Under the pieces are notes generated by a model, which ran no database searches, was not told the DNA's origin, and saw only the letters and a list, made by a program, of their open reading frames with translations. The position numbers and the translations under genes are program-made. Positions 43,896 to 55,296 of a stretch of 64,000 bases of DNA are shown here, one piece after another (within the stretch, counting starts at the first letter, position 1; each line of letters begins with the position of its first letter). The DNA is from Aristolochia californica (lineage: Eukaryota > Streptophyta > Magnoliopsida > Piperales > Aristolochiaceae): contig JARWKL010000009.1 of the NCBI GenBank assembly GCA_029961685.1, positions 27,653,208-27,717,207 of the forward strand, written 5' to 3'.

Positions 43896-45469
43896 TATCA
43901 AAACAACCGTTCTATGGCCTTGCTTGAAGGCTACTAAAAAAATATTTACTTGATGAAGTCATTGAAGGGAAAACCATGGCTTATCAAACATGATTACCGA
44001 TCTCCACTTAACCCTCCTCCATATGTATTTAAGTGATTTTTTTATTAAGGTTGATTAGTAATTTTTTGTTTTTGAATTTCTCTTCCATGAATTCGTTTTC
44101 ACTCTTCTTCATGCAAGGAGCATGATTTAAAGCTTTGGGAAACCCTTTCTTGAGTCAAGCTTCCAAGTGAAAATAAAGGGGCCTTTTTTAGAAACATAAA
44201 CCACGAATTTCGTGACCTCTTTAGGTTTGGAACTAAAAGATTGATTGAATCAAATGTGGTGATATCAATGTTTTTTTTGTTGCAAAATTCAGAGGTTACT
44301 TGCAAGATTGGAAGTTGGCTCAGTCATATTAGATTGATGTGATTACTCAAGAAAAACAACTGGAAGAGTAGGTTGGAGCAATTTACCTAGTCAATATGAA
44401 ACCATACTTAGATGTGGAAAAATCTCAAATCCTTAGTTCCACAGCTAAACCTTCCTTTGATGATATTTGTGCTACCATATGTAGAACTCCCATGAAAGAA
44501 GAGTCAAGGATTCAAGACCAAGGTAGAGAGTCTCCTAATACCTCAAGAGGATGAGGAAGAGGTGGAAGAGGTAGTGGTAATTACAACAAAGTAAGAGGCA
44601 TGTTTGATTCCTCACAATCTCGCTCTTGCACCTATTGTGGTTTTTCTAATCATAAATGAGACAATTGTTGAAAGCTTCATGGTTTGCCGACAACATACGA
44701 ACCAAGTAAGTGAAAAAAAAAGAGGTTGATTCTCACAAAAAAAAATCCCTCATTAAAAAGGATTACAAAGCCTTCTATAAATTGAGACACATATGTTCAT
44801 CACCACTCTTAGCACCTCTTCAACCACCATGGCCACAACAAGTATGTCATTCACACTTCCTTGTGACTATTCTCCTTCTTGGATTATTGACTCATAGGAT
44901 TTTGAATATCTTACTAGGAAGATAGGTAACCTCTCTAAACTTTCCCCTTGTCCTACTCCAAGGTTTATCCATTGCCAATGAATATCATACACAAGTTCAA
45001 GGGATTGGTGTTTCAAAACCTTATTCTTCTCTACCACTATCTTATTTCCTCTTTGTTCCTCAATTTCCCTTAAGTTTTATGTTGTGCGTTTTATTGTGTC
45101 TTCTAGGACTACTAGAACAAATAGGTGATTGGTAGCGGCCATGAGAAAGGAAGGTTATACTACCTCAACACAAAGCTTTTCTTAGTATTTTTCACAAAAA
45201 AATAACCAACGGTCCATTGGCACAATAGGCTAAGTCATCCTCTTTACCTATTTTAAAAAAACTCATTCCAAGCTTACATTTAGTAAAAAACTTATTATAT
45301 GAATTTTGTTAGGTAAGCAAACATCAAAGAAGTTTTTTCCATCTAGCTCCAATGCTTCTAGTGGCAGTCCTTTTTCTTTAATACATTCTGATGTTTGGAG
45401 ACCACTTAATATACCAAATATTTATTATTCATGATATTTTGTTATATTTGTTACATGGCTGTTTTTAAT
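43896..45469 (+). pseudogene. Degenerate copia: primer-binding site, gag, protease, part of integrase
   Basis: TATGGTATCAAAACAAC at 43895-43911 is a worn primer-binding site. Coding traces related to elements B/C follow. Gag reads AIYLVNMKPYLDVEKSQIL and PSFDDICATI (about 44371-44478). A zinc-knuckle trace, CTYCGFSNHK, ends in a stop. Next come protease traces (PSWIIDS-stop-DFEY), DW-stop-RP-like text, WHNRLSHPLYL and IHSDVWRPLN (45382-45411). It is cut at 45469 by an LTR. Stops and frameshifts are frequent. Confidence 0.75.
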
Positions 45470-47585
45470 TGTTGAAGAGAAGGTATGAAAGCATCTTACA
45501 TGACTCTCATAGTAAGAAGTCTCACAAAGTTAGAATTAATATGGTGGAGTCTAAGAAGAGTCTCATGGAATGAGGTTTCGTAAAAAAGTTCCAGTTAAAG
45601 GCGTTTTACTTATGTTAGTCTTCAATTTATATTATTTTTTAATTTTTCTAGGACTTATCTTTAATTATTTGACTTTGGGTATAATTGGGACAAGGGTAAC
45701 TTACTTGTAATTGGATTCTACTTGTTTCATCTATTATAAATAGAGGTTCATTGTATTAAAATTACATCAAGTCGGTGAATTTTTTCTCTTTTCCAGAAAT
45801 TCAACATGGTATCAGAGCGGGTTCTATGAGTTGACTCGGTCAACCTATAGGGATAATGTGATAATTTTATGATCTATCAGCTCTAGTAGTTTAGGTTCGT
45901 ATTCTATCTTTTTTTTTTCTTTCCTGTGCCAATATCCATTGTTTACTTGGTGTTCGCGCCACCAAACTTAATACTTCATATTAAAAATTATATGTTTACA
46001 AAAATATCTTCAAGTCTACCTTCCGATGCAATTTGTTTTTTAAAATTTGAGTTTTCTACAAAGAAAAATCAATATTTGAAGCAACAATGGTTAGATTGCA
46101 AGAGAGATTTGAGTAACAATGGGAAGCTTCAACTTTCGAGCCATTTTACACCATCAAGAACGAGACTTTATATGGAGACATTTATATCAAAAGAAATATC
46201 TATAAGTCTATTTTCTTTCCTATCAAACCAATTCTTAAAATAAGTTTTCTAGAGGGAGATATCGATCTTGGAAGAGTCAATAGTCAAGCTGGCCAAAGAA
46301 GAAAGAGTACTCAGTTCGGCCAAATTAAAGAGCACAAAATCTACCAGATTCTTTCTCTCTCAAAAGAAGTATATTTTATGAAGAAAAGTTATACTCAAAT
46401 GAAAGGTATCAAATTCTAGCTTCATGAAGATAAAATTTCATGTCAAGTATCAAGCTATAGAACGAAGCAAATCAAGAGGTCATAAATGATTCTAGAAAGA
46501 AGTTTTTTTTTATATAAATTTTGGTATCAATTTAAAGATATTTGAGTCTAGTTTCTTTATCAATAAACCTTTTGTAATTCTAAGCTATATTTTTGGATAT
46601 ATCGATATCAGAAGTACCAAAGGTTAGTTCAGCTGAAATTTTTTCCTTTTTTCCTAGTTTCTCTTCTATTATCTCTCCATGAATTGAGTTTCTTTTCACC
46701 AAAAGTCTGGTGATTTTGGTCAATTTTCTCTTCTAATCAGAGAGTTTTGGTCATATTTAATCACTCCATGATGTGCTCATTCAAGATATGCAATATCTCA
46801 CTTTAATGTTGTTTTCAAGTTTTGCATTTTTGTTACACATGTTACTCTCATTGGTAGAGCTCTTTCTATTTTGGTTCAGCTCTCTGGTTTGGTTCAGCTA
46901 TATGCTAACTTGGAATCATCAACATTTTAATTATCTTCCTCTTGGCTTAGCAACATTCAATATTTATGTTTTCGATTTTTTATTCTCTCAACAAAAGTCC
47001 AGTTAGGTGTTGGCTGGACTCACACATATAAGCTCAAGGATCGAGCCAAATATACTTCTGAAAGTTAGTTGGATTCTGCCCAGTTGAACTTGGTACAAAT
47101 TTTCAGAAGAGTATTATCATTCATTCTGCTATTGTTATCAAGTTCTTATTATTGCATGACTTATTATTATCCGGTTCCATTCTGCTATCGCATGTAAAAA
47201 AAATAGTCGTCTGAAGTGGACAATTACCTTTAGTTCTGTCGGTTGATTCTTATTGCATGAGAAGTGGACTGCTAAAACCCTTGATGGCACTATGAATTTT
47301 AAAGCCTCCTACTACTCTCATTTCAGCGTGAGTTCTATTTGGACCTTTGCTGATTACAACAACTACTATTATTATCAAATACTTAAAAGTCTCTCTGGTT
47401 GAGACATTATTGTTTATTATTGCCATACTATTGCATGTGAAGCCGATAATCCTTAGTTGATTATCATTGCTTAAATAGTGAATTTCTTGAGACTGTAGGT
47501 GTCCTCTTCTATAGCTGATTGTTATTTTGTCGACTTGCTATGACTTAAACTCTTTCATAAAGACTTCAACTGGTTCAAGAGTTCA
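45470..47585 (+). mobile_element. Type-2 LTR, primer-binding site and leader b
   Basis: The LTR 45470-45806 starts TGTTGAAGAGAAGG and ends ATTCAACA. TGGTATCAGAGC follows at 45807-45818. The leader GGGTTCTATGAGTTGACTCG and the downstream noncoding block (AGCTTCAACTTTCGAGCC; GATCTTGGAAGAGTCAATAG) match elements G and the 60.6-62 kb element. No 3' LTR of this type was found before the coding sequence at 47590. Confidence 0.78.
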
Positions 47586-47589
47586 GTTT

Positions 47590-49866
47590 TACAATGGCTC
47601 TTAACAAACCCAAAGGCAAGAAGATTGTTTCTATAGAGAACTTTGAATTACTTTAGAAGATAAAACATATGATGGTCACTACCACAAACCAAGCCACCCA
47701 AAACAAGGCTTCTTCACCTTCTTGCTCCATTGCTGCTACTAGTATAATAGGCATGGTCTCGGCCACTTTACATTCTCCATCCTAAATTATTGATTCTAGG
47801 GCTTTCGAGCACCTGATAGGTAATTGTAACCTCTTGAGTTCTATTTGTCCTTGTTTGACTGATAAGTTTGTTTCTATAGCAAATGGATCCCAAACCAAGG
47901 TGTATGGGGTGGGGTTTACATTTGCTACACCTACATGTCACTTACAAGATGTCCATTTTTTTCACCAGTTTCCTTTAAATCTTTTGTTTGTTAGTCAATT
48001 AACAAAATATATTTAACTGTTCCACTACCTTTTCTCCTACTTCTTGTGTCTTTCAGGATCCGCAGATAAAACAGGCGATTGGTGCAGGCCATGAACAGGG
48101 GGGTCTACTATCTCAATTCACCAACAGTCACAACCACATCCAACTCTTACATTATGGCTCTTCAATGGCACAATAGATTAAGTCATCCATCCATACAATC
48201 TCTCAAACATATATTTACTTCCTTACATTCCATTTCTAGTCTGAATTGTGAAGATTGTTAAGTGAGTAAACACCAGTAGAGTACTTACTACCCTTGAGGT
48301 GAAACTAAAGGTGTTGCTCCATTCTCTTTAGTTCATAATGATATGTGGGGACCCTTGAACATCTCTAATGTTTCCCGTTCAAAGTATTTTATTATATTTT
48401 TTATGATTTCTCTCAGGTTACATGGTTGTTCTTACTTAAAGATAGATCAGAGGTATTACCTACTTTTAAATCTTTTTTTTCTATGATTTCTAGTTAGATC
48501 AATATTACCTTGAAGGTCCTTAGATTAGATAATGCATGTTAGGAGACTTCCAATCATTTTGTAGGGATAAATGAATCCTTCACCAAACTTCCTGTGTCTA
48601 AACACCACAACAAAATGGTGCGGCTGAAAGAAAGAATAGACACTTTCTTGAGATTGCTCGGGTTCTTCTACACCATATGCATGTGCCTCACTTCTACTTG
48701 CCACATGCCATCCTTACAACCTATTTTCTCATTAACAGGTTGCCTTCCTCGGTTCTTGGTAATAAGATACCATACTCTCACCTCTTTCTTGGTGAAGAGA
48801 TGTCTTCCCTTCCTTTGAGTGTCTTTGGGTATACTTGCTTGTTCATGTTACATCCCACATACTACAAAATTGGACATTGAGGGTGATTAAATGTATCCTT
48901 TTGGGCTACTCTCTTACTGAGAAAGGATACATGTGTTACGATCCTTCTCTCAAGAAGATGTTTGTCTCCAGAGATGTGATTTTTTTTAAAAAGAAACATT
49001 TTTTATTCATTCACTGGTGCCCCACCTAGATTCTCTCCTTTTATTGAGTTTCTTAAGCTTATTGTGTTGATCGATGACTCAACAATTCATGGCTATGATG
49101 ACATATTTGTTCATCCCTCTAAAGCATTGGCTGACACTAACTTGTTGAGTCTCTAGACCCCTCCGAGATAAGTTGTCCGTCTCCTACTCGTATGTTTGGT
49201 CCTCCATTTGATACTTGATCGATTGCTCTTCGGAAAGAGCCTCGGTCTTGCACACGATCATCAACCTCTGACCCCATCTCTTATTTTTTTATCAACTCAT
49301 CGGTTATCTCATGTTGTTGTCAGTTTCTTGCCTCTATTTCTTCTGTTTCTATTCCTCAGTCTTATCAAGACGCCCTACAACTTCTAGGATGGAAAGTAGC
49401 AATGGAGGAACAAATTTCAGCCCTCTATTGAAAGCTTTGTTGATAGAAAATCCACTTTGGGGTATTGTACTCTAGTTAGAGGCAAACTTGTTACATGGAA
49501 GAGTAAAAAATAATATGTAGTTGCAAGATCCAGTGCAGAAGTAGAATATAGAGCCATGACATATACGATAAGTGAGCTCCAATGGATTAAATTCCTTCTA
49601 ATAGAGTTGGATTCAACAAAGAAAGTCAGATGGAACTCGACTATGACAATCAAACTGCAATCCACATTGCCTCCAACTCGGTCTTTCATGAGAGAACTAT
49701 GTATATCGAAGTAGATTGTCACTTTGTGAAAGGAAAAATTGACATGTCTCTTCTCATAGACAACTTGTTGATATACTCACAAAATCAATTAGCTCAAAAT
49801 TTCTCTCCACTACATGCACCAAGTTGGAGATAATTGATGTCTTTTCACCACCATCTTGAGGGGGAG
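47590..49866 (+). pseudogene. Degenerate copia protease-integrase joined to RNase H, RT deleted
   Basis: Traces: IIDSRAFEHL (47789-47818, protease DSG worn to DSR), QFPLNLLFVSQLTK, LQWHNRLSHPSIQSL (48160-48204), CEDC, NGAAERKNRH-like text near 48612, and FLINRLPSSV (48727-48756). A jump follows at about 49425, from MEEQISALY straight to GYCTLVRGKLVTWKSK. The whole RT of ~1 kb is thereby missing. The RNase H tail has EYRAMTYTISELQW and NQTAIHIASNSVFHERT. It ends at the polypurine tract CTTGAGGGGGAG (49855-49866). Confidence 0.8.
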
Positions 49867-50200
49867 TGTTAAAAGATAGGGACAAGTTTGGCTGTCATTG
49901 ATGTAATTTTCTTATGATCTTTTCTCTCTTATTCACTCCTACTAGGGTGAAGGTTATACTTATAATTATTGTATTATTGGTATCTATAAATAAAGCTTGA
50001 GGGGGATAATTAGGATCCAAGTTCACAACCCTAATCCTTCTCTCTTCCTCTCCTCAACGTGCTCATTCTTTTCTCTCTCTCCTTCCTTCTCAGTCGTCAC
50101 CTCCTTCTCTTCTCTTTTCTCCACTCCTCTTCTCCTTCTTCATTCTCTCTTTCATTACGTTAAAGTTGAAGATAACGTTATGGACTGCTAAAAATCATCA
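49867..50200 (+). mobile_element. 3' LTR of the preceding copia
   Basis: Starts TGTTAAAAGATAGGG directly after the polypurine tract and ends AAAATCATCA. A TCTATAAATAAAGC box is at 49983-49996. It resembles the truncated LTR at 17810-18031. Confidence 0.75.
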
Positions 50201-50427
50201 AATAAAGAGGTAGTTTGGAAAAACGAAATTTTTGATCATCCTTAATAAAAAACAACTCAACAAAATTAAATCTGAAGATGAAAAATAAGCTTATATTTAG
50301 GATAAAGATAAAATGCTTGATCATCCATGGTTTCTTCTCTTGAATGATTTGAATCTCCACCAAGGGAAGAATTTTGAGCAGCCTTCAATTAAGGCCCTAG
50401 ATCATTAGCTTTGATACGATGATGATC

Positions 50428-50752
50428 TGTTATGGTCCTGGGGTTAAGTACCTATGCCTTCCGCTCCTAACAGGCCGGTCTTTTGGATAGTATTGGCTAG
50501 GTGCTTAACATTTGGTATCAGAGCTAGCACTACGTCGCGAGTTCGAATCCCCACGGCCTGAGTTGTGAGCGGAGGGGGCGACCTAGCAGAAACTAGAGTG
50601 GGTCGTCACTAGAGTGGGCCATCGCTAAAGTGTGGCCGCCGTGGTTGTCGGCTCGTGAAGGTGGGTGTGACGTTATGGTCCTGGGTTAAGTACATATGCC
50701 TTTCGCTCCTAACAGGCCGACCTTTTGGGTAGTATTGGCTAGGTGCTTAACA
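50428..50752 (+). mobile_element. TRIM-like miniature LTR element (325 bp)
   Basis: Two direct repeats of 83 bp (50428-50510) and 82 bp (50671-50752) start TGTTATGGTCCTGG (CG in the second) and end GGTGCTTAACA. The primer-binding site TTTGGTATCAGAGC (50511-50524) follows the first. Then comes a tRNA T-arm-like motif, GCGAGTTCGAATCCCC (50537-50552). A GTGAAGGTGGGTGTGA purine tract precedes the second repeat. No ORF is present. The size and structure fit terminal-repeat retrotransposons in miniature. I cannot name the family. Confidence 0.85.
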
Positions 50753-51001
50753 TTATTTTTTTTTGTGGAGGAATTATATCAATTTTTTTGGGACAAATTA
50801 TCTGGTTGTGGATGAAAACTACAACAATGTAGCTGTTTCTGGTCATTATTTTAGTAGTAACAATCCATTTCCACAAGTTGTGTTAATTTTTTTGGTTGTT
50901 ATGTATGTTGCTCGTATAGATTCTGAGTTGCATTTGTCCCAAGGAACCCTTAGGGAACGAAAGGGGGAGCCACAAGATTCAAAGACTCTGAAATACATGT
51001 A
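50753..51001 (+). other. Sequence before the captured gene fragments, unassigned
   Basis: A 79-codon ORF (50763-51002, ending DSKTLKYM) has no recognised family. It may be a relic of another captured segment. Confidence 0.3.
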
Positions 51002-51475
51002 GCTGCCTCACTGAATCCATCACCTCAAAAAGCTGACAAGAATTTCAGGAAAATGAAAGAAATGAGGCTCATCCCCAATGCCGTTGCAGTGCTAGATGGC
51101 CTATGCAAGGACGATTTGATTCAAGAAGCTAGGACACTATTTGGGTAATGCATAAAAAGGGTACAATCCCTGAAATTGTAATGTATATGGATGTGGTGGA
51201 AGGCTTCTACAAGGCACTAAAGTTTGAAGATGAAAAAGGGGTTTTCAGGAAAATGCAGAACACTGGTATATCTCCCAATGCTTTCAGCTATATAGTTTTT
51301 GTTCAAGGATTGTGTAAAGGGAAGCAGTTGAAAGATGGGATTGGGGTTTTTATTGAGATGTTGGAGGCTGGGCCTTCATCAATTGTTGATACTTATATTG
51401 GGTTGGTTGAAAAGAGATAAGAAGATGCTCAATGTGTCATTCAGAGGTTAAGAGAGAAAGGGCAGAGGGCAAGGG
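51002..51475 (+). pseudogene. PPR-protein fragment, one frameshift
   Basis: PPR proteins bind organellar RNA. Seen: NPSPQKADKNFRKMKEMRL and IPNAVAVLDGLCKDDLIQEA (51018-51110), then one lost base after TLFG near 51145. The next frame continues MHKKGTIPEIVMYMDVVEGF, VFRKMQNTGISPNAFSYIV, FVQGLCKGKQLKDGIGVF and IEMLEAG, ending near VIQRLREKG. These are successive 35-residue PPR motifs. The sequence resembles the short plant PPR proteins like At4g38150. Start, transit peptide and C-terminus are missing. It sits next to a methyltransferase fragment between TRIM and gypsy sequences. Confidence 0.85.
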
Positions 51476-51579
51476 CTCAAGTAGATAGATTGGTTGGATT
51501 ATCAGTCTGGTCTTTAGTAGTTGCTGATGTGGCCGTGCACCAAAAATTGCTGCTAGACAGCCAACAACCAGTGCTGAAA

Positions 51580-51860
51580 TAAGTGGCAGTGCATAATGAA
51601 AACAGTGCGATTAATTCTGGAAATCTTGATGACTGTTTGGCAGTAATTGAGAACCATTCAGATTTCTATGATCGTGTTGTTGTTGACATTGGTGCTGGTA
51701 GTGGTATTCTTTCATTATTTGGACCGTTACAGTTGGCTTCCTTTAATCATGAATTTTATATGTTGAAATTACAAACAAGTCCCTCTTTTGGTAGCAGCGT
51801 AATTACTATGGGGTTGATCTTACCCCTTTACATTCTCAGCCTGTAGTAGATGCAAATGTT
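51580..51860 (+). pseudogene. Protein arginine methyltransferase 4 (CARM1-like) fragments
   Basis: PRMT4 methylates arginines of histone H3 and other proteins. Block one: CLAVIENHSDFYDRVVVDIG and AGSGILSLF (51634-51720), SAM-binding motif I of the family. Block two, in another frame: LFW-stop-QRNYYGVDLTPL then SQPVVDA (51783-51854), which in the family lies about a hundred residues later and has GSAFQGYF between PL and SQP, absent here. So the fragment has two deletions, a stop and a frameshift. Confidence 0.8.
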
Positions 51861-51945
51861 GGAGCTTCTGACTTCGATGGAAGGATTCGGGAGATGAGAC
51901 AGGAGGAAGCTGCTGTTTTTGCAGCACTTGGGTTCGTCCACCAAT

Positions 51946-52625
51946 TTTTTTGTGCTGCTACTGTGGCACTGTAGCAACTAGTGTTGCTAATAGTGCCACT
52001 ACTGAAAACAGTGCTGATAATTCTGTGAACAGATAATCCTCTGCAGGATGTCACTAATTTTGGCCAGATAGGGACAACAACAAACATAATTCTGTTTTTA
52101 ATGGTTGTTCCATTAGTGGAGCTCTTGAGCCCAAGATGATGCTTATTTTTATTAGTGCTGCTGCTATTGCAGTGAGGATAAGGGCACCCTAGCAGACACT
52201 ACAAACTGCCAACTATAATGTAGCTGAGCACCACCTGAAATTTTTTGACTTTGACCAAATGAGACAAGACTTGAATGTGCTTGAACAGGGGGAACATTGC
52301 TGTTGCTCGTGGTGTATTTAATGACTTTCCTGCAATTGCTCTCATCTCAGATGAAATCCTATGTGGTAAAGGGGTTGTCTTTGCTCAAGATTGTTGTCAA
52401 CCCATTGAATTTGAGAAGTTTTTAGCAGATAAGGAGTCTCTCACCGATAAAGGTTTTCTTGACTAGCTTTGGCATGTCATACTGTGGGGAATGATTCTTC
52501 TGGCCATTGAAGGGCAAAATATTAAATTCTGGGCGGGGTCGGGCCAGGTTACAAGCGCTGCTACTGTGGCACTGCTGCAACGAGTGCTACCAATAGTGGC
52601 ACTGCTGAAAACAGTGCTCATAGTT
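51946..52625 (+). repeat. Two copies of a ~75-bp segment with low-complexity coding look
   Basis: TGCTGCTACTGTGGCACTG followed by AGTGCCACTACTGAAAACAG (51946-52022) recurs at about 52555-52620 with few changes. A related GAAAACAGTGCGATTAATTC lies at 51597-51616. In one frame they spell NSATTENSADNS-like peptide. A 63-codon ORF, 52275-52466 (NIAVARGVFNDFPAIALISD), lies between the copies and was not recognised. Confidence 0.6.
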
Positions 52626-52629
52626 CCTG

Positions 52630-53298
52630 TTGCAGTCAACATTGTGGTCTCTTTTCAGCACTTCCCTCAGCATTTGGAACTTCCTGACCAATTTCATCCG
52701 AAATGGATTCATAGCAGTTTGCGGTACTCCAGGACAGTGAGCAGCAACTTGTGCTGTCTGGATTTTTGAGAAGGAACAACTAGTCGGATTCATACAAAGC
52801 TGGGTTTTCTCGTGATGATGGTGATGAGGAAAAATCTTGCAGTGGGCTTCCTAGTGTTGTTCAGTTACCTGCCTGTTCAGTTCCACCAACCATACACGTC
52901 ACCATACTGACCCTGTTGTCAGTGATGGTTTCACGTCTCTGAGTGTTTCAAGGCGCAACAAATGGGAGGGGTCAGTGCTGTTGAGTCTTCTCAATCCCAG
53001 GGGGTTGGTCATGATGTTGTTGCTACCAGGCTGGCAAAGTGTCAGCAGTGATACCTTGCCAATGGGGGACCGCCATGAGGGGCTGTTTCACACCAGTCCA
53101 AGACTGAGGGAGGGCAGAGATGCTGTTTAGGGAGATATCACGATGTTCGACACACATCCCTACATTCGGTAGTAAAAAAAAAATGTTAGAAGGGGGAATG
53201 CTCCCGTTTTGGGCGTCCGGCGGGCATAGGTGCAGACGTCGGCTTATAGACCCTCCTTTCGAGCTTGAGGACAAGCTCTTTCTTCATGGGGGGTGTAA
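52630..53298 (+). pseudogene. Gypsy 3' end: worn pol tail and polypurine tract
   Basis: The end reads FELEDKLFLHGGCNV (53251-53295), the same tail as FELEDKLFVHGEADV in element D, followed by ATGGGGGGTGTAA as polypurine tract. Upstream text is too worn to divide into domains. Confidence 0.65.
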
Positions 53299-53626
53299 TG
53301 TTATGAACGCAATAATATTATTATTTTAATTATTTTCATTAATTTTCTTTATTTTATTTCAGTTTTAGGCCACATGGGTATTTTTAAAATATTTCATTTA
53401 TAGGGATATTTTTGTAATATTTTATCTTAGACCCTGTAAAGGTGAACCCTATTTAAGGGGTAAGACTAATGAGAAAGACAAACATTAATTTTAGGTTAAA
53501 CAAGCTTGGAGCTCTCCTTGATGAGTTCTAGGGTTTTCAAGCTTCCCTTTGGCTTGATCTTCGTCTTTCTCTTCTTCCTCCCTACGAATCCCTACGAATC
53601 CATGTGTCAGATATGGGACCATAACA
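53299..53626 (+). mobile_element. Gypsy LTR with polypurine tract on one side and primer-binding site on the other
   Basis: 328 bp, TGTTATGAACGC to GACCATAACA (7-bp inverted ends). ACTGGTATCAGAGCGGG at 53627-53643 is a primer-binding site. It is the same LTR family as 62823-63213. Confidence 0.85.
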
Positions 53627-54986
53627 ACTGGTATCAGAGCGGGAACACAATGAATGATTCTTCATTCCAAGAATTATGGCACAACGAATTGGAAGCCCTA
53701 CTTGTATTGTATAGAGCATCTGACGAAAGATGGTGTGCATCTTCCATTGAACGTTCTGCAATGAAGAAACTCGATGCCGCAGGAAAGAACACTAATTCTT
53801 TGTTCCAAGAATTATGTATTACCATGCACAACAAATTGGAAGCCCTACTTGCATAGTATAGAGCATCCGACGAAAGATGGCATGCATCTTCCATTGAATG
53901 TTCTGCAAGGGAGAAACTCGCTGCTGCAAGGGAGAAACTCGTTATCGCAGAAAAGAAGGTCATACGACCTAAATTTTCCAAGCACGAAAATTTTATAGAA
54001 CGAGATGCAACAGACGCTCTCTTGGACAGAATCCTCAACTCATTGCTGTGATAGATAAAATAGTCGTTGGATGAGATGCTGGAGACGCTCTCTAGGACGA
54101 ACAGAAGACGTATGAAATCCGAGAGCTCTCTATCTCGAAAAAGCCCCCCGAACTTTTGAAATCCGACGGCGGGGACACCGATGTTTGGAAATCGGAGGGG
54201 TATTCCACAACCCCTTTCTCACTAGAGGCCACATGTCTTCCACAGGTGACGCAAAAAATAAAAATAGACGATTTAGCAACCTCAAATCAGAAGACTAACT
54301 CTGCGGTAGCAGAACCAAAGGACTTGTTCGCCGTTGAGCAGAAAGGTTCTAAATTTCAACCACGATTTGCTACTATTCGTCATCGGAAAAAGAGGAGGCA
54401 CTGACAGCAACAAATCCGCGGGTCTTTGGCTTTTGGATTCTCACTCACAATCTCGCTTGTGGCAGTCCAGTGGGGAACCATCTTCAACGCAATTGGGGGT
54501 AAGCTTCTAAAACGTCATCTATTTTTAGGTCAAATCGGTCGTTCCATGCGGTTGATGGGGCTCCAAGGGCCTGAGCAGCAGCAACACTGCTCGAAAATTG
54601 GGTACGGAGGGTTTCTATCCCATGAAGCAGAGCAACAGAGCAATTTTGATGGAATTTGGGTTTGTCTGTATGCAATGCGAGAGGGAAAAAATTTGGGTTT
54701 TCTGGAAACGGTAGAGGAAATGCTATGGGTGATAATTTTTATTACACTTGATGAGATCAGAACAAGTGTATTTGTTCTTTTTCATTTTTCCAGCTATAAT
54801 AGTCAATCTGAACACCTTGGGTTTAATTTTTTGGATCCCATGTATGCTGCTCGGCCACAAAATTTTTTTTGGATGTCGTTTTATTTTTCTACTGCTGAGA
54901 ACAGCAACAGTGAGCCTCTTCCAATTTCTGTTGGACGCATGGATGAAGGACATGTTTCATATTCTTTGCTGAATGGAGATAGAATT
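53627..54986 (+). pseudogene. Gypsy gag-like region with internal duplication
   Basis: Two copies of a module (NELEALLVLYRASDERW, then SSIERSAMKKLDAA; and NKLEALLA-stop-YRASDERW, then SSIECSAREKLAAA) lie at about 53663-53800 and 53804-53950. They are coiled-coil-like and rich in charged residues. The module end, AREKLAAAREKLVIAEKKV, is again a short tandem. Reading frames continue to 54404 and 54426-55007 without recognised domains. A TENS/TAENSNS string occurs near 54895. It is cut by the TRIM copy at 54987. Confidence 0.55.
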
Positions 54987-55296
54987 CTTTTGGGTAGTAT
55001 TGGCTAGGTAATTAACATTTGGTATTAGAGCAGGCGGGACATCGCGAGTTCGAATCCCCGCGGCGCTTAAAGTCTTGGGAGTGCATGAGTCCTTGGTGGA
55101 GTGGGTGACCTAGTAGACACTAGAGTGGGTCGTCACTAGAGTGGGCCGTCGCCAGTGTGAGGCCGCCTCTAGTGTGGGCTGCCGTGGGCGTCGGCTCGTG
55201 AAGGTGGGTGTGATGTTATGGTCCTGGGGTTAAGTACCTATGCCTTCCGCTCCTAATAGGCCAATCTTTAAGGCAGTATTGGCTAGGTGCTTAACA
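54987..55296 (+). mobile_element. Second TRIM-like element, 5' truncated
   Basis: The last 31 bp of the 5' repeat (54987-55017, TTTTGGGTAGTATTGGC...TTAACA) are followed by TTTGGTATTAGAGC. Next come the T-arm-like CGCGAGTTCGAATCCCCGCG (55048-55067) and the full 3' repeat at 55214-55296. Its interior has extra copies of AGAGTGGGCCGTCG-type sequence compared with 50428-50752. Confidence 0.82.

Noticed and set aside
50530..50556. Possible tRNA gene from the GTTCGAATCC motif
   Set aside because: No acceptor stem, D-arm or anticodon arm can be fitted around it. It is only a T-arm-like motif in a TRIM.
53634..54038. 134-codon minus-strand ORF with repeated MEDAHHLSSDAL text
   Set aside because: It is the antisense shadow of the duplicated gag-like module on the plus strand.
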